Assembly (NCBI GenBank): GCA_910578065.1
Contig: CAJTPB010000018.1
Coordinates: 1-36,313, forward strand
Reading direction: 5' to 3'
DNA from: an uncultured Christensenella sp.
GTDB lineage: Bacteria > Bacillota > Clostridia > Christensenellales > Borkfalkiaceae
Length of the DNA stretch: 36,313 bases
Shown: piece after piece, positions 8,703 to 16,199 of the stretch
Numbering within the stretch: the first letter of the stretch is position 1
Layout: every line of letters starts with the position of its first letter
The notes under the pieces: generated by a model
Told to the model about the DNA's origin: nothing
Seen by the model: only the letters and a program-made list of their open reading frames with translations
Databases searched by the model: none
Made by a program: the position numbers and the translations under genes

Positions 8703-9266
8703 TTATCCGTTATATTTGCTCATTACGCTTTCGATCGATTCCCCTTTGGCAAGGGCAACAGCCGCTTCCGCCGCGCGTTTGCAGGCGGAAGAAAACAATT
8801 CGTAATCCTCTTTTTTTACGTCGGAAAGCACGTAATTGATAATGGGTATATTCACTTCCGCATCGCGGATCCCCACGCGCACGCGTGCAAATTCGGAAAA
8901 GCCCGTTTCCGCAATAATCGAACGCATGCCGTTATGCGTGCCCGCGCTGCCCGAAGGACGAATGCGAACGTGCCCTTTGGGGATATCGTAATCGTCGTAT
9001 ATAACGACAAGTTCGTTCGGCGACAGTTTATACTTTTTCATCAACTGTTTTACCGCCCTGCCCGAAGCGTTCATATACGTAAGCGGGCGGGCAATAATCA
9101 CCTTTTCCCCGCCGACGAACGATTCGGCGATCTGCGCTTCGCATTCCTTTTTTTTGAACTTTGCGCCCAACAATTCCGCCGCGTCCGCCGCCGCAAGAAA
9201 GCCCATATTATGAAAGGTGCGCGCATACTTTTCTTCCGGATTTCCCAATCCTACGATTAAAAACAT
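8703..9266 (-). CDS. pth: Peptidyl-tRNA hydrolase
   Basis: A 187-residue cytoplasmic esterase that frees tRNA from dropped-off peptidyl-tRNA. The N-terminal signature LIVGLGNP contains Asn9, and FHNMGF gives the catalytic His19 with Asn20. TYMNASG and the VIYDDYDIPKGHVRIRPSG stretch (general-acid Asp region), followed by GTHNGMRS, complete the family pattern. Length is typical. The ATG follows AGAGGAATT. It lies between prs and mfd in the same direction, the common Firmicutes order. No clear promoter was seen in the 63-base gap behind it; expression may come from read-through of the hairpin at 9281-9310. Confidence 0.98.
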   Translation of the reverse strand: MFLIVGLGNPEEKYARTFHNMGFLAAADAAELLGAKFKKKECEAQIAESFVGGEKVIIARPLTYMNASGRAVKQLMKKYKLSPNELVVIYDDYDIPKGHVRIRPSGSAGTHNGMRSIIAETGFSEFARVRVGIRDAEVNIPIINYVLSDVKKEDYELFSSACKRAAEAAVALAKGESIESVMSKYNG

Positions 9267-9280
9267 AATTCCTCTTTTCT

Positions 9281-9310
9281 AAAGCAAACCCGCCGCCTTT
9301 TCAGCGGCGG
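9281..9310 (-). terminator. Hairpin between prs and pth (terminator or attenuator)
   Basis: A 7-bp GC stem (CCGCCGC 9290-9296 with GCGGCGG 9304-9310). On the minus strand it is followed by GTTTGCTTT, a broken T run, so termination is probably partial. Confidence 0.6.
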
Positions 9311-9329
9311 ATATTCTTCCGTAAAATGA

Positions 9330-10277
9330 TCAGTCGTAAATTTTGCTCATCGGTTTATCGAGATAAACGTTTTCGATTGCCGCCGCGAAGATTTCCGCAA
9401 CGGAAAGAATTTTGATTTTGGGAAGCATTTTTTCGGGCGGAAGCTGAATGGTATCCAACATAACCAGCTCCATGATCGCCGATTTTTCCAACCGTTCGAT
9501 CGCAGGGCCGGAAAGCACCGCATGCGTGCAACATGCGTGGATCTCCGTCGCGCCCTGATCGACGAGCGCCTGCGCGCCCTGCACGATCGTTCCCGCCGTG
9601 TCGATCATATCGTCTACGAGCAGGCACTTTTTGCCCGCCACGTTGCCGATAATATTCATAACTTCCATTACGTTCGCCTTGGGGCGGCGTTTATCGATAA
9701 TCGCCATGGGGCAGTTTAACCGTTCCGCCACCTTGCGCGCGCGGTTTACGCTGCCGATATCGGGCGATACGACGACGAAATTTTCGTCTAATTTATCCGC
9801 AAAATAATTATAAAGAGTAGGTCCGCCCAACAGATTATCTACGGGAATATCGAAAAATCCTTGAATTTGAGCGGCGTGCAGATCCATTGTAAGCACTCTG
9901 TCCGCACCTGCCGAAGTAAGCAGATCGGCAACAAGTTTTGCCGTAATGGGATCGCGCGAGCGCGCTTTTCTGTCTTGACGGGCATAACCGAAGTAGGGCA
10001 TAACCGCCGTAACTCTTCCCGCCGAAGCGCGTTTTGCCGCGTCGATCATAATCAACAGTTCCATCAAATTATCGTTTACGGGATCGGATGTCGATTGAAT
10101 GATAAATAAATCTCTTCCGCGCACCGTTTCCGCGATATGGATGCTTGTTTCTCCGTCCGAAAATTTGCCCACTTCGACGTTGCCGAGGGTGGTGTTCAGT
10201 TTCGCGGCGATCGCCTCTGCCAAGGGGCGGTTGGAACTTCCTGCAAACAGCTTAATTTCGTTTCCGTGTGTGATCAT
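9330..10277 (-). CDS. prs: Ribose-phosphate pyrophosphokinase (PRPP synthetase)
   Basis: A 315-residue cytoplasmic enzyme making PRPP from ribose 5-phosphate and ATP for purine, pyrimidine, His, Trp and NAD synthesis. Family marks are complete: KLFAGSSNRPLAEAIA at the N terminus, FSDGETSIHI, the flexible-loop PYFGYARQDRK, DLHAAQIQGFFDIPVDNL and the PRPP-binding loop LLVDDMIDTAGTI near residue 216. Length equals the usual 310-320. Its promoter (10334-10362) overlaps the end of the upstream HNH gene. The SD is AAGGA seven bases upstream of the ATG. Confidence 0.98.
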   Translation of the reverse strand: MITHGNEIKLFAGSSNRPLAEAIAAKLNTTLGNVEVGKFSDGETSIHIAETVRGRDLFIIQSTSDPVNDNLMELLIMIDAAKRASAGRVTAVMPYFGYARQDRKARSRDPITAKLVADLLTSAGADRVLTMDLHAAQIQGFFDIPVDNLLGGPTLYNYFADKLDENFVVVSPDIGSVNRARKVAERLNCPMAIIDKRRPKANVMEVMNIIGNVAGKKCLLVDDMIDTAGTIVQGAQALVDQGATEIHACCTHAVLSGPAIERLEKSAIMELVMLDTIQLPPEKMLPKIKILSVAEIFAAAIENVYLDKPMSKIYD

Positions 10278-10333
10278 GCTCCTATCCTTTTCCTGATTTT
10301 CTTTCGTCCTCTTTTTCCCCTTAACCCTTTTCT

Positions 10334-10362
10334 ATTGTAACCGCTTTTCTTTTTTAAGTCAA
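10334..10362 (-). promoter_or_regulatory. Promoter of prs
   Basis: Minus strand TTGACT (10362-10357), 17-base spacer, TACAAT (10339-10334). The -35 lies inside the last codons of the HNH gene. Confidence 0.75.
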
Positions 10363-10857
10363 ACGTTTGGGGGAAGAATTTGCTTTTTCCGAAAAAACTT
10401 CTTCCCACGGCGAAGAAAAAGAAAACCGTTGCAACCAAGAAAGATCGATCGCCCATTCCCCCATGCGGCTGCGGCGGGCGTGCGCTTCGTTTGCCTTGCC
10501 CAACTCTTTGCGGTATTCGGCGTAAGTGGCGCCGTTTACCTGCATAAAATGATCTTCCGCGCGCCGAATATCCCCTTTCAGCTGCGTTCTGCCGATATGG
10601 ATCACTTCGTGACACCGTTTGCATACGGCGATCACCCTTTCGAGTTTTTGAATTTTTCGCTCTTCGTCGTAGCTCCAACTTTCGTGCGCTTCCAATCGGG
10701 AAGAGGGCGCGCCGCAAATCATGCACGTTCCGCCCGCGCGGGCGTAGGCGTCTTTCCGCACGATATCCCATTGCTCTTGGGAGAGTAGCGAACGCAAATT
10801 GGAATACCAACAACCGTCGGGCACAAGTTCGAATTTAAGCGGATACTGCTTTTCCAT
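10354..10857 (-). CDS. HNH-endonuclease-like zinc protein, function unknown
   Basis: A 167-residue protein with a treble-clef HNH-like core: CMIC (Cys45, Cys48), EAHESW (His58), and CKRCHEVIH (Cys79, Cys82, His83, His87). These suggest one structural zinc and a beta-beta-alpha metal nuclease site. The flanking regions are not recognised; there is no partner methylase or toxin-immunity gene nearby, so a role in restriction is not supported. It begins three bases after the malic enzyme stop codon and has no visible ribosome binding site, so translation is probably coupled to the upstream gene. Cytoplasmic. The HNH fold call is moderate; the biological role is unknown. Confidence 0.7.
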   Translation of the reverse strand: MEKQYPLKFELVPDGCWYSNLRSLLSQEQWDIVRKDAYARAGGTCMICGAPSSRLEAHESWSYDEERKIQKLERVIAVCKRCHEVIHIGRTQLKGDIRRAEDHFMQVNGATYAEYRKELGKANEAHARRSRMGEWAIDLSWLQRFSFSSPWEEVFSEKANSSPKRLT

Positions 10858-10860
10858 ATT

Positions 10861-12027
10861 TTATAAGCGCGCCATGCCCGAAGCGCGCGCGGCTTTTGCA
10901 ACCGCTTGAGCGACTGCATCATGCGCGCGTTTTTCGTAAGCATAGGGTAAAATGCGATCGGCGGAAAGATCGTCTACGCACGAAGCGATCGCATACGACG
11001 CCGCCGTCATCATCTGAAAGTCGATATCGCGCGCGCGCACGTCGAGCGCGCCGCGGAACAAGCCGGGAAACACAAGCACGTTGTTGATTTGGTTGGGCTT
11101 TTCGGAAGAGCCTGTGCCCACTACCGCCGCGCCCGCTTCCAACGCGTCCTCGCGGGAAATTTCGGGCACGGGATTGGCGCAGGTAAATACGATCGCTCCG
11201 CCGCTCATCGAACGCACCATTTCTTTGCTGACGCAGTTCGCCGCCGAAACGCCGATAAATACGTCCGCGCCCTGCATTGCGTCTTTCAGCGTGCCAGTAC
11301 GTCTTTCTCGATTGGTAAGCGCTGCGATTTCCGCATGCGCGGAATTAAGCGATATATCCCCCTCGCAAATGATCCCGAATTTATCGCATAAAATCATTTT
11401 TTGCACGCCGAAACGAAGCAGATATTTTGCGATCGCAATGCCCGCCGCCCCCGCGCCGTTGATAACGACGGAAATGTTCTCGATCTTTTTATTTACCACT
11501 TTCAACGCGTTTATCAGCGCCGCCGCCATAACGACCGCCGTGCCGTGCTGATCGTCGTGAAATACGGGAATATCCAACTCTTCTTTCAGCCGCCGTTCGA
11601 TTTCGAAACAGCGGGGAGCGGAAATATCTTCGAGATTGATTCCCCCGAACGAGCCCGCAAGCAGTTTGATCGTGCGAATAATTTCCTCCGGATCTTTCGA
11701 ACGGATGCAAAGGGGGATGGCGTCTACCCCGCCAAACGCCTTGAACAGCGCGCATTTCCCTTCCATAACGGGCATACCCGCTTCCGGACCGATATCGCCA
11801 AGCCCTAAAACCGCCGTGCCGTCCGTGATTACGGGCACCGTGTTCCAACGCCGCGTAAGGTCGAAACTGCGTTCGATATTTTCGTGAATCGCCATGCACG
11901 GTTCCGCCACCCCCGGGGTGTACGCAAGGGAAAGTTTTTCTCTTGTATCTACTTCCACGCGCGAAACCACTTCGATCTTGCCCCGCCACTCGCCGTGACG
12001 TTTTAACGATTCTTCTCTGTAATTCAT
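10861..12027 (-). CDS. NAD(P)-dependent malic enzyme
   Basis: A 388-residue single-unit malic enzyme, which oxidatively decarboxylates malate to pyruvate. Visible marks: LSLAYTPGVAEPC with catalytic Tyr36, MEGKCALFKAFGG with catalytic Lys90, metal ligands in LEDI (Glu132, Asp133) and FHDDQHGTA (Asp157/158), and a Rossmann GAGAAG at 190-195. It lacks the C-terminal phosphotransacetylase-like domain of long MaeB proteins and matches the compact YtsJ-type bacterial enzymes. NAD versus NADP preference cannot be read. The ATG follows AAAGGATG. Transcribed from a strong promoter at 12401-12429 through a ~370-base leader made of 115-base repeats. Confidence 0.95.
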   Translation of the reverse strand: MNYREESLKRHGEWRGKIEVVSRVEVDTREKLSLAYTPGVAEPCMAIHENIERSFDLTRRWNTVPVITDGTAVLGLGDIGPEAGMPVMEGKCALFKAFGGVDAIPLCIRSKDPEEIIRTIKLLAGSFGGINLEDISAPRCFEIERRLKEELDIPVFHDDQHGTAVVMAAALINALKVVNKKIENISVVINGAGAAGIAIAKYLLRFGVQKMILCDKFGIICEGDISLNSAHAEIAALTNRERRTGTLKDAMQGADVFIGVSAANCVSKEMVRSMSGGAIVFTCANPVPEISREDALEAGAAVVGTGSSEKPNQINNVLVFPGLFRGALDVRARDIDFQMMTAASYAIASCVDDLSADRILPYAYEKRAHDAVAQAVAKAARASGMARL

Positions 12028-12080
12028 ATATTTTTCATCCTTTCTCGAATTTTCGTTCTAAATTTGTCTACCATTTTTAT

Positions 12081-12398
12081 ACGCGTGCCATCATTTATTT
12101 TCCCTACTTTACACACGCGGTTGCCCGTCAACGCGAAGGGACGGATTTCCATTTCCAATTTACTCCCCGCCGCTTTACGCGTGCCGTTCTCCGTAAGAGA
12201 GGTGCGAATTTGCTTCCCCTACCGTACGCGCGCGGTTGCCCGTCAACGCGAAGGGACGGATTTCCATTTCCAATTTACTCCCCGCCGCTTTACGCGTGCC
12301 GTTCTCCGTAAGAGAGGTGCGAATTTGCTTTCCCTACCGTACGCGCGCGGTTGCCCGTCAACGCGAAGGGACGGATTTCCATTTCAAATTTACTCCCC
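12081..12398 (-). repeat. Three tandem 115-base repeats in the malic enzyme leader
   Basis: The anchor TTGCCCGTCAACGCGAAGGG recurs at 12121, 12236 and 12351, a period of exactly 115. The copy nearest the gene lacks about 19 bases, giving roughly 2.8 copies; the two complete units are almost identical. On the minus strand each unit holds CGCGTTG-ACGGG-CAACCGCG, a hairpin with one bulge, and TTACG...CGTAA can pair around ACGCGTGCC. Each unit also has a TTGACG with a degraded -10 (GTAGGG) about 18 bases on. Apparent plus-strand ORFs here are just translated repeat; I see no gene. Confidence 0.92.
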
Positions 12399-12400
12399 TT

Positions 12401-12429
12401 ATTATACCCCAAACGCCCAACGCCGTCAA
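12401..12429 (-). promoter_or_regulatory. Promoter of the malic enzyme operon
   Basis: Minus strand TTGACG (12429-12424), 17-base spacer, TATAAT (12406-12401): near-perfect sigma-A consensus directly upstream of the 115-base repeats. Confidence 0.85.
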
Positions 12430-12446
12430 CCGCGCAAAAGCACTTT

Positions 12447-12611
12447 TTACTTTTCCCTTTTTAAAAACGCAAAACAGAAGCGCATTTGCGCTTCCGTTTT
12501 GTATCCCTGCAAATTTTTATAATAGGCAGATGCCGCAAACGATTTTTCGTTATCCTTCCGTAATAAGCACTGCGGAAATAAAATCCCGTCAACAACTTTA
12601 CGATTGCTCAT
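12447..12611 (-). CDS. Possible 54-residue protein (uncertain)
   Basis: An ORF starting MSNRKVVDGILFPQ and ending in FLKREK, 10 bases after the GH51 stop codon and in the same direction. Codon choice looks plausible, but the ribosome binding site (AGAGAAC) is weak and the last third encodes the arms of the GH51 terminator hairpin (12471-12500), which argues that it may be chance. I recognise no family. Start chosen at the only ATG outside the GH51 gene. Confidence 0.3.
   Translation of the reverse strand: MSNRKVVDGILFPQCLLRKDNEKSFAASAYYKNLQGYKTEAQMRFCFAFLKREK
12463..12500 (-). terminator. Terminator of the GH51 gene
   Basis: Stem AAAAC-A-GAAGCGCA (12471-12484), two-base loop, TGCGCTTC-C-GTTTT (12487-12500), one mismatch; minus-strand downstream sequence GCGTTTTTAA. 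Confidence 0.8.
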
Positions 12612-12621
12612 AAGTTCTCTT

Positions 12622-14820
12622 TTATTTGACGTGCACGCGTATAGCGGTAACGCTGTATTTGCGCGCGGTATACCCAAACTTACTTTTAACGCCCAACGTA
12701 TATTTTTCGGGCGCAATCTTTTCTTTCGCTAGCGTATTTACCGCCGTCGTCGTATCGCATTGCAATTCGGTAACGTGCGCGATTCCCGTAGGGCGTATGC
12801 CAGAAAGATCGAAGTTTACCGCAACGTCTTCGATGCCCGCGTTTACGATTTTGATTACGATATCCCCCGTCGTGTCGTCTTTGCCGATCACATGGTAAAG
12901 TCTGTTCACCCGCACGTTATTCCCCAACTTGACCTGCTTTTCGAATCCGTCTGCGTATTCCGTTTCGGCGGCGTATACTCTGCTGCCCGCATTCGCGGCA
13001 AACAACTGCTGCACATAGTAGTTTGCCGAATACAGCAATTCGGTATTCGTGTAATACATCATATCTACCTGCCACTGATTGTAGATATGATTGACGTTTC
13101 CGAACACGGGCGCATACGCCGCAAGGGATACCACGTCGCCGTTGCGCTCTAACCCGGTCATATAAGCCGCTTCGGAAAGCGCCGTCATCCAGCTGTTCTT
13201 TTCCGTCGGGAAAGACGGATTGGAAACGTCGTTTGCAGAGTATTCCCCCACGAACACTTCATACCCGTCTGCGCCGCCGCGCGTATACGAATCGTACAGC
13301 TGCGCATAACGGAAAAAGTCGGAATAATTCATATAATAATGGTGATCTTGCACGCCGTACTCGGACAGGGAAGTAATTTTTCCGCTTGCCATATATTCTT
13401 TCGCCGCCGCTTTCGCCGTGCCGCCCTTCCCGTACTTTTCTACGTCGTTAATGGAAACGCCGTTTCCGACGATCAAACGGATATCGCCGTACAGCGCGCT
13501 GTTTTTGATTTTCGCCTCTTCGAACGCCCGTAAGAACTGTTCGTAGTAACCGTAATAGGCGCCCCACTGCTCGTTGCCGATTCCCAAATACATCATGTCG
13601 AACGGTTCCGCATGCCCCATATCCGTGCGGACTTTCGCCCAGTACGCCTCGTTCGGATCGGAAGAAGTTACGCTTCCTTTTGCAAAGGCAACAAGGTCGA
13701 GCGCGTCTTGAATATAATCTTTTACGCCGTTTCCGTTTCTGCCCGGCAAAACGGTATAATTGCCCGCGCCGCTCGTTTGAATCATGCAGCTGATCCCGCA
13801 GTTTACGATGGGGATCGCGCTTGCGCCTAACGAATCGCACAGCATAAAATACTCGTAAAAGCCGATTCCGTATTCCATATTATAATATTCGTTGCCCACC
13901 TGCCAAATATCCCGATTGGGCGTGCGCATGCTCGGCTCGCCCGTAGTCGTAACCGTTTGTTCCGCGCCGTCGGTAATTTCGCGATAGGTAAGAACGGAGG
14001 CTTTTCCCGTGCCGTCTACGCCGATGGAATTTTTCCAATCGTACGCGCTTTCTGCCGATTTTCCTTCGATCACACACCCGCCCGGAAAACGGATAAATTT
14101 TGGCGAAAGGTTTTTTAATGCGTCGTATGCGTAATTTTTGAACCCTGCGGTGCTTTCTTCCGTTTCGAGCGCGACCGCGTCGAGTTCTAATTCCCCTGCC
14201 GATTCCAACAAGATTTTGCAAGTTAAATTCGCGCTTACGGAAGCGTTTGCAACGAGCGATGTTTTATACTTTACCCAATCGCCGCCCGCTTTTACAGCAA
14301 TTTTCTTTTCCGCATACGTCTTTTGTCCGTCCGCTATGCGCACAATCAAATTCCCCTCGTACGAACCTGCGCGCACGAATGCGGAAAAACGGTAAGTTTT
14401 CCCTTGCGTAACCGCCATCGGGCAAGCGGTGTATCCCTTGTTTTCGATCCCGCCGTTTTCCTGCGCCTCGATACGCAAATACGATCGATTGGTCGAAGAA
14501 ACCCCGCTGTCGCGTAAAGTCGTAATTGTCGCGCCGCCGACAGCGTTCCAGCCGCGCGCAGGCTCGCTGTATTCGAACGAGCCGTTCGAGATCAAATTGT
14601 CGTCCATCAAATAAGAGGCGTAATTGATATCCTCCAAAAATACGCCGAATAACCGATCGGATATGCGCGTGCCATCTCCCTTTACCTCGGCAGAAATTTC
14701 CGCGTCCGGCGCGTCGAACGCCTTTCCTTCCCTATCCGCCTGTTCACCGCATGCGGCAAGCCCCGCAGCACACCCCGCGATAAATGCGCATGCCAAAAAA
14801 CCGGATAATGCCCTCTTCAT
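12622..14820 (-). CDS. GH51-like alpha-L-arabinofuranosidase lipoprotein with CBM4/9-like insert
   Basis: A 732-residue cell-surface glycoside hydrolase that should release arabinofuranose from arabinan or arabinoxylan side chains. Signal peptide with lipobox LAAC (Cys24). The domain order is the GH51 N-terminal strand ISDRLFGVFLEDINYA (53-68), an inserted beta-sandwich of CBM4/9 type (about 78-225, starting ISNGSFEY), the TIM barrel with FIRFPGGCV, acid/base Glu in GNEQWG near 416 and nucleophile Glu in FVGEYSAND near 525, then a C-terminal beta domain. The family is clear from these motifs; the exact substrate is inferred. It has its own promoter and terminator and an AGGGGG ribosome binding site. 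It is separate from the sulfatase locus but could act on the same arabinose-containing glycans. Confidence 0.88.
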   Translation of the reverse strand: MKRALSGFLACAFIAGCAAGLAACGEQADREGKAFDAPDAEISAEVKGDGTRISDRLFGVFLEDINYASYLMDDNLISNGSFEYSEPARGWNAVGGATITTLRDSGVSSTNRSYLRIEAQENGGIENKGYTACPMAVTQGKTYRFSAFVRAGSYEGNLIVRIADGQKTYAEKKIAVKAGGDWVKYKTSLVANASVSANLTCKILLESAGELELDAVALETEESTAGFKNYAYDALKNLSPKFIRFPGGCVIEGKSAESAYDWKNSIGVDGTGKASVLTYREITDGAEQTVTTTGEPSMRTPNRDIWQVGNEYYNMEYGIGFYEYFMLCDSLGASAIPIVNCGISCMIQTSGAGNYTVLPGRNGNGVKDYIQDALDLVAFAKGSVTSSDPNEAYWAKVRTDMGHAEPFDMMYLGIGNEQWGAYYGYYEQFLRAFEEAKIKNSALYGDIRLIVGNGVSINDVEKYGKGGTAKAAAKEYMASGKITSLSEYGVQDHHYYMNYSDFFRYAQLYDSYTRGGADGYEVFVGEYSANDVSNPSFPTEKNSWMTALSEAAYMTGLERNGDVVSLAAYAPVFGNVNHIYNQWQVDMMYYTNTELLYSANYYVQQLFAANAGSRVYAAETEYADGFEKQVKLGNNVRVNRLYHVIGKDDTTGDIVIKIVNAGIEDVAVNFDLSGIRPTGIAHVTELQCDTTTAVNTLAKEKIAPEKYTLGVKSKFGYTARKYSVTAIRVHVK

Positions 14821-14843
14821 AAAATACCCCCTTTTATGGTACT

Positions 14844-14872
14844 ATTCTATCACAGTAAAAGCATATTTTCAA
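14844..14872 (-). promoter_or_regulatory. Promoter of the GH51 gene
   Basis: Minus strand TTGAAA (14872-14867), 17-base spacer, TAGAAT (14849-14844). Confidence 0.75.
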
Positions 14873-14942
14873 TACCTTTGCAAAAGTTTCCGCAAGTTGA
14901 AAAATAAATTACGCATGAATTTGTAAATCGTTTTAAAATCGC

Positions 14943-14971
14943 TTGCAATTTTTGAAAGAATATCTTATAAT
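14943..14971 (+). promoter_or_regulatory. Promoter of tRNA-Ser
   Basis: TTGCAA (14943-14948), 17-base spacer, TATAAT (14966-14971), ending 11 bases before the tRNA 5' end. Confidence 0.8.
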
Positions 14972-14982
14972 AAACAGGCTTT

Positions 14983-15073
14983 GCAGAGATGTCTGAGTGG
15001 TTTAAGGAGCACGATTGGAAATCGTGTGACGGGGGTGACTCGTCCGGAGGTTCGAATCCTCTTCTCTGCGCCA
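14983..15073 (+). tRNA. tRNA-Ser (anticodon GGA), CCA encoded
   Basis: A class II tRNA with a long variable arm. Acceptor GCAGAGA (14983-14989) pairs with TCTCTGC (15063-15069), discriminator G, and CCA at 15071-15073. The anticodon stem CGATT/AATCG holds loop bases with anticodon GGA, reading UCC and UCU. The T arm contains GGTTCGAATCC. Own promoter and terminator. Confidence 0.96.
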
Positions 15074-15075
15074 GT

Positions 15076-15129
15076 AAGAACCTAAGTTGAACACCATTTA
15101 TGGGTAGTTTGATTTAGGTTCTTCTTTTT
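15076..15129 (+). terminator. Terminator after tRNA-Ser
   Basis: AAGAACCTAA (15076-15085) pairs with TTAGGTTCTT (15114-15123), followed by CTTTTT. The loop is long (28 bases) but the stem is perfect. Confidence 0.8.
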
Positions 15130-15167
15130 AATCAAGTACAAACGACGGTCTATAACGCGAAAGCCGC

Positions 15168-15195
15168 TTGACATGAGAAAGACGTGCGGTATGCT
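15168..15195 (+). promoter_or_regulatory. Candidate promoter of a noncoding RNA
   Basis: TTGACA (15168-15173), 16-base spacer, TATGCT (15190-15195). No ORF follows; the structured region 15201-15450 does. Confidence 0.5.
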
Positions 15196-15200
15196 ATTTT

Positions 15201-15450
15201 GCCAACGGCAAGCAATAAGCCCCGCAGGGGCAGTACGTCGGGCTCGTTGCCTTAATACCGCATGCCTGCAAGGCTCATTTCAATCGGAACATAGAATAAA
15301 TAACCGTTACGTTTTGCGCTATGTTCTGAACGGTTTTAAAGTAAAATCGTAACTATGCGTTCAACACGTAGTTTGTACGAGCCCTAAAAGGGCATGGCGT
15401 CGGCAGCGCTATTCGCGCAGTGAAGAGCTCCAACCGCAAATTTTTTTAGC
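15201..15450 (+). ncRNA. Candidate structured noncoding RNA (unidentified)
   Basis: No ORF of note on either strand, yet complementary segments are dense. A long-range 8-bp helix GGGCTCGT (15240-15247) with ACGAGCCC (15377-15384) encloses GAACATAG (15287-15294) with CTATGTTC (15319-15326), AACCGTT (15302-15308) with AACGGTT (15329-15335), and an imperfect 9-bp hairpin 15351-15373. The first two inner helices interleave, so they form a pseudoknot or exclude each other. Local hairpins GCCCC-gca-GGGGC (15219-15231) and GCCCT-aaa-AGGGC (15381-15393) compete with the long helix. A TTTTTTT run ends at 15447. It does not match what I know of 6S, tmRNA, RNase P RNA, SRP RNA or T-box leaders. The strand is inferred from the promoter. 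15450-15706 is AT-rich with nothing I can name. Confidence 0.45.
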
Positions 15451-15706
15451 TGCTGCACAAACAGCCTTATTTTTGCCTTCTTCTCAGAACGGATACATAT
15501 ACTCTTTTATTCTCATCTGCTCTACCGATTGCTCTTCTTGCATTCGATTTTGTATATACCCCGCTATTTACTTTTCATTTCGTCCTACCGTACTTACATA
15601 ATTTTAAATTATCATCCTTAATTCAATCATCTTTAAGCCATTCTTTCATTTTTCTTTGCAAAGCTTCACTTCTTTTTTCCTGTCGCATAGCGGGAGGTTT
15701 TCTTTT

Positions 15707-16198
15707 TTATCTGTTGTCGATTTTTTCGGGGTACGCATCGTGGTGTGAAAGCCTGTCCCAGGCCACCTGTTCCCACTTGGTTCCCTTTTTGCCGTAGTTG
15801 CAATAGGGGTCTATGGAAATTCCGCCGCGCGGAAGAAATTTGCCCCATACTTCGATATATGCAGGGTCCATCAAATCAATAAGATCGTTCATGATTATGT
15901 TCACGCAGTCTTCGTGAAAATCGCCGCGGTTTCTGAACCCGAATAAATATAGCTTTAAAGACTTGCTTTCAACCATCTTTTCGCGCGGTACGTACGAAAT
16001 GTAAACCGTGGCAAAATCGGGCTGCCCCGTAATGGGGCAAAGGCTTGTGAATTCGGGACAGTTAAACTTTACGAAATAATCCCTTCCGGGATGTTTGTTT
16101 GCAAACGTTTCCAAAACCGACGGGTCGTAAGTCTGCGGATATTTCGTGTTGTTGTTACCCAGCAGCGTAATGCCTTCGTTTTGTTTTTCTCTTGGCAT
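15707..16198 (-). CDS. queF: NADPH-dependent preQ0 reductase QueF
   Basis: A 163-residue cytoplasmic nitrile reductase converting preQ0 to preQ1, the base inserted into tRNA on the way to queuosine. Nucleophile Cys54 sits in EFTSLCPITGQPDF with the proton-donor Asp61; the QueF motif ESKSLK is at 77-82, followed by His95-Glu96 in DFHED. Length is that of the short, unimodular (Bacillus-type) enzyme. It is the last gene of the que operon, one base after queC. RBS AAGGAG. Presence of QueF shows that the operon makes preQ1, not archaeosine or 7-deazaguanine DNA marks. Confidence 0.98.
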   Translation of the reverse strand: MPREKQNEGITLLGNNNTKYPQTYDPSVLETFANKHPGRDYFVKFNCPEFTSLCPITGQPDFATVYISYVPREKMVESKSLKLYLFGFRNRGDFHEDCVNIIMNDLIDLMDPAYIEVWGKFLPRGGISIDPYCNYGKKGTKWEQVAWDRLSHHDAYPEKIDNR

Positions 16199-16199
16199 A

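Noticed and set aside
12081..12398. Possible CRISPR array in the malic enzyme leader
   Set aside because: Whole units of 115 bases are nearly identical; there are no variable spacers.
12064..12613. Plus-strand ORFs of 115-150 codons over the malic enzyme leader
   Set aside because: They are translations of the 115-base tandem repeat, have no ribosome binding sites, and run opposite to the consensus promoter.
15201..15450. 6S, tmRNA, RNase P, SRP RNA or T-box leader
   Set aside because: The conserved sequences I know for these (for example GAGGAAAGTCC, AGGGTGGAACCGCG, a tRNA-like CCA end) are absent.
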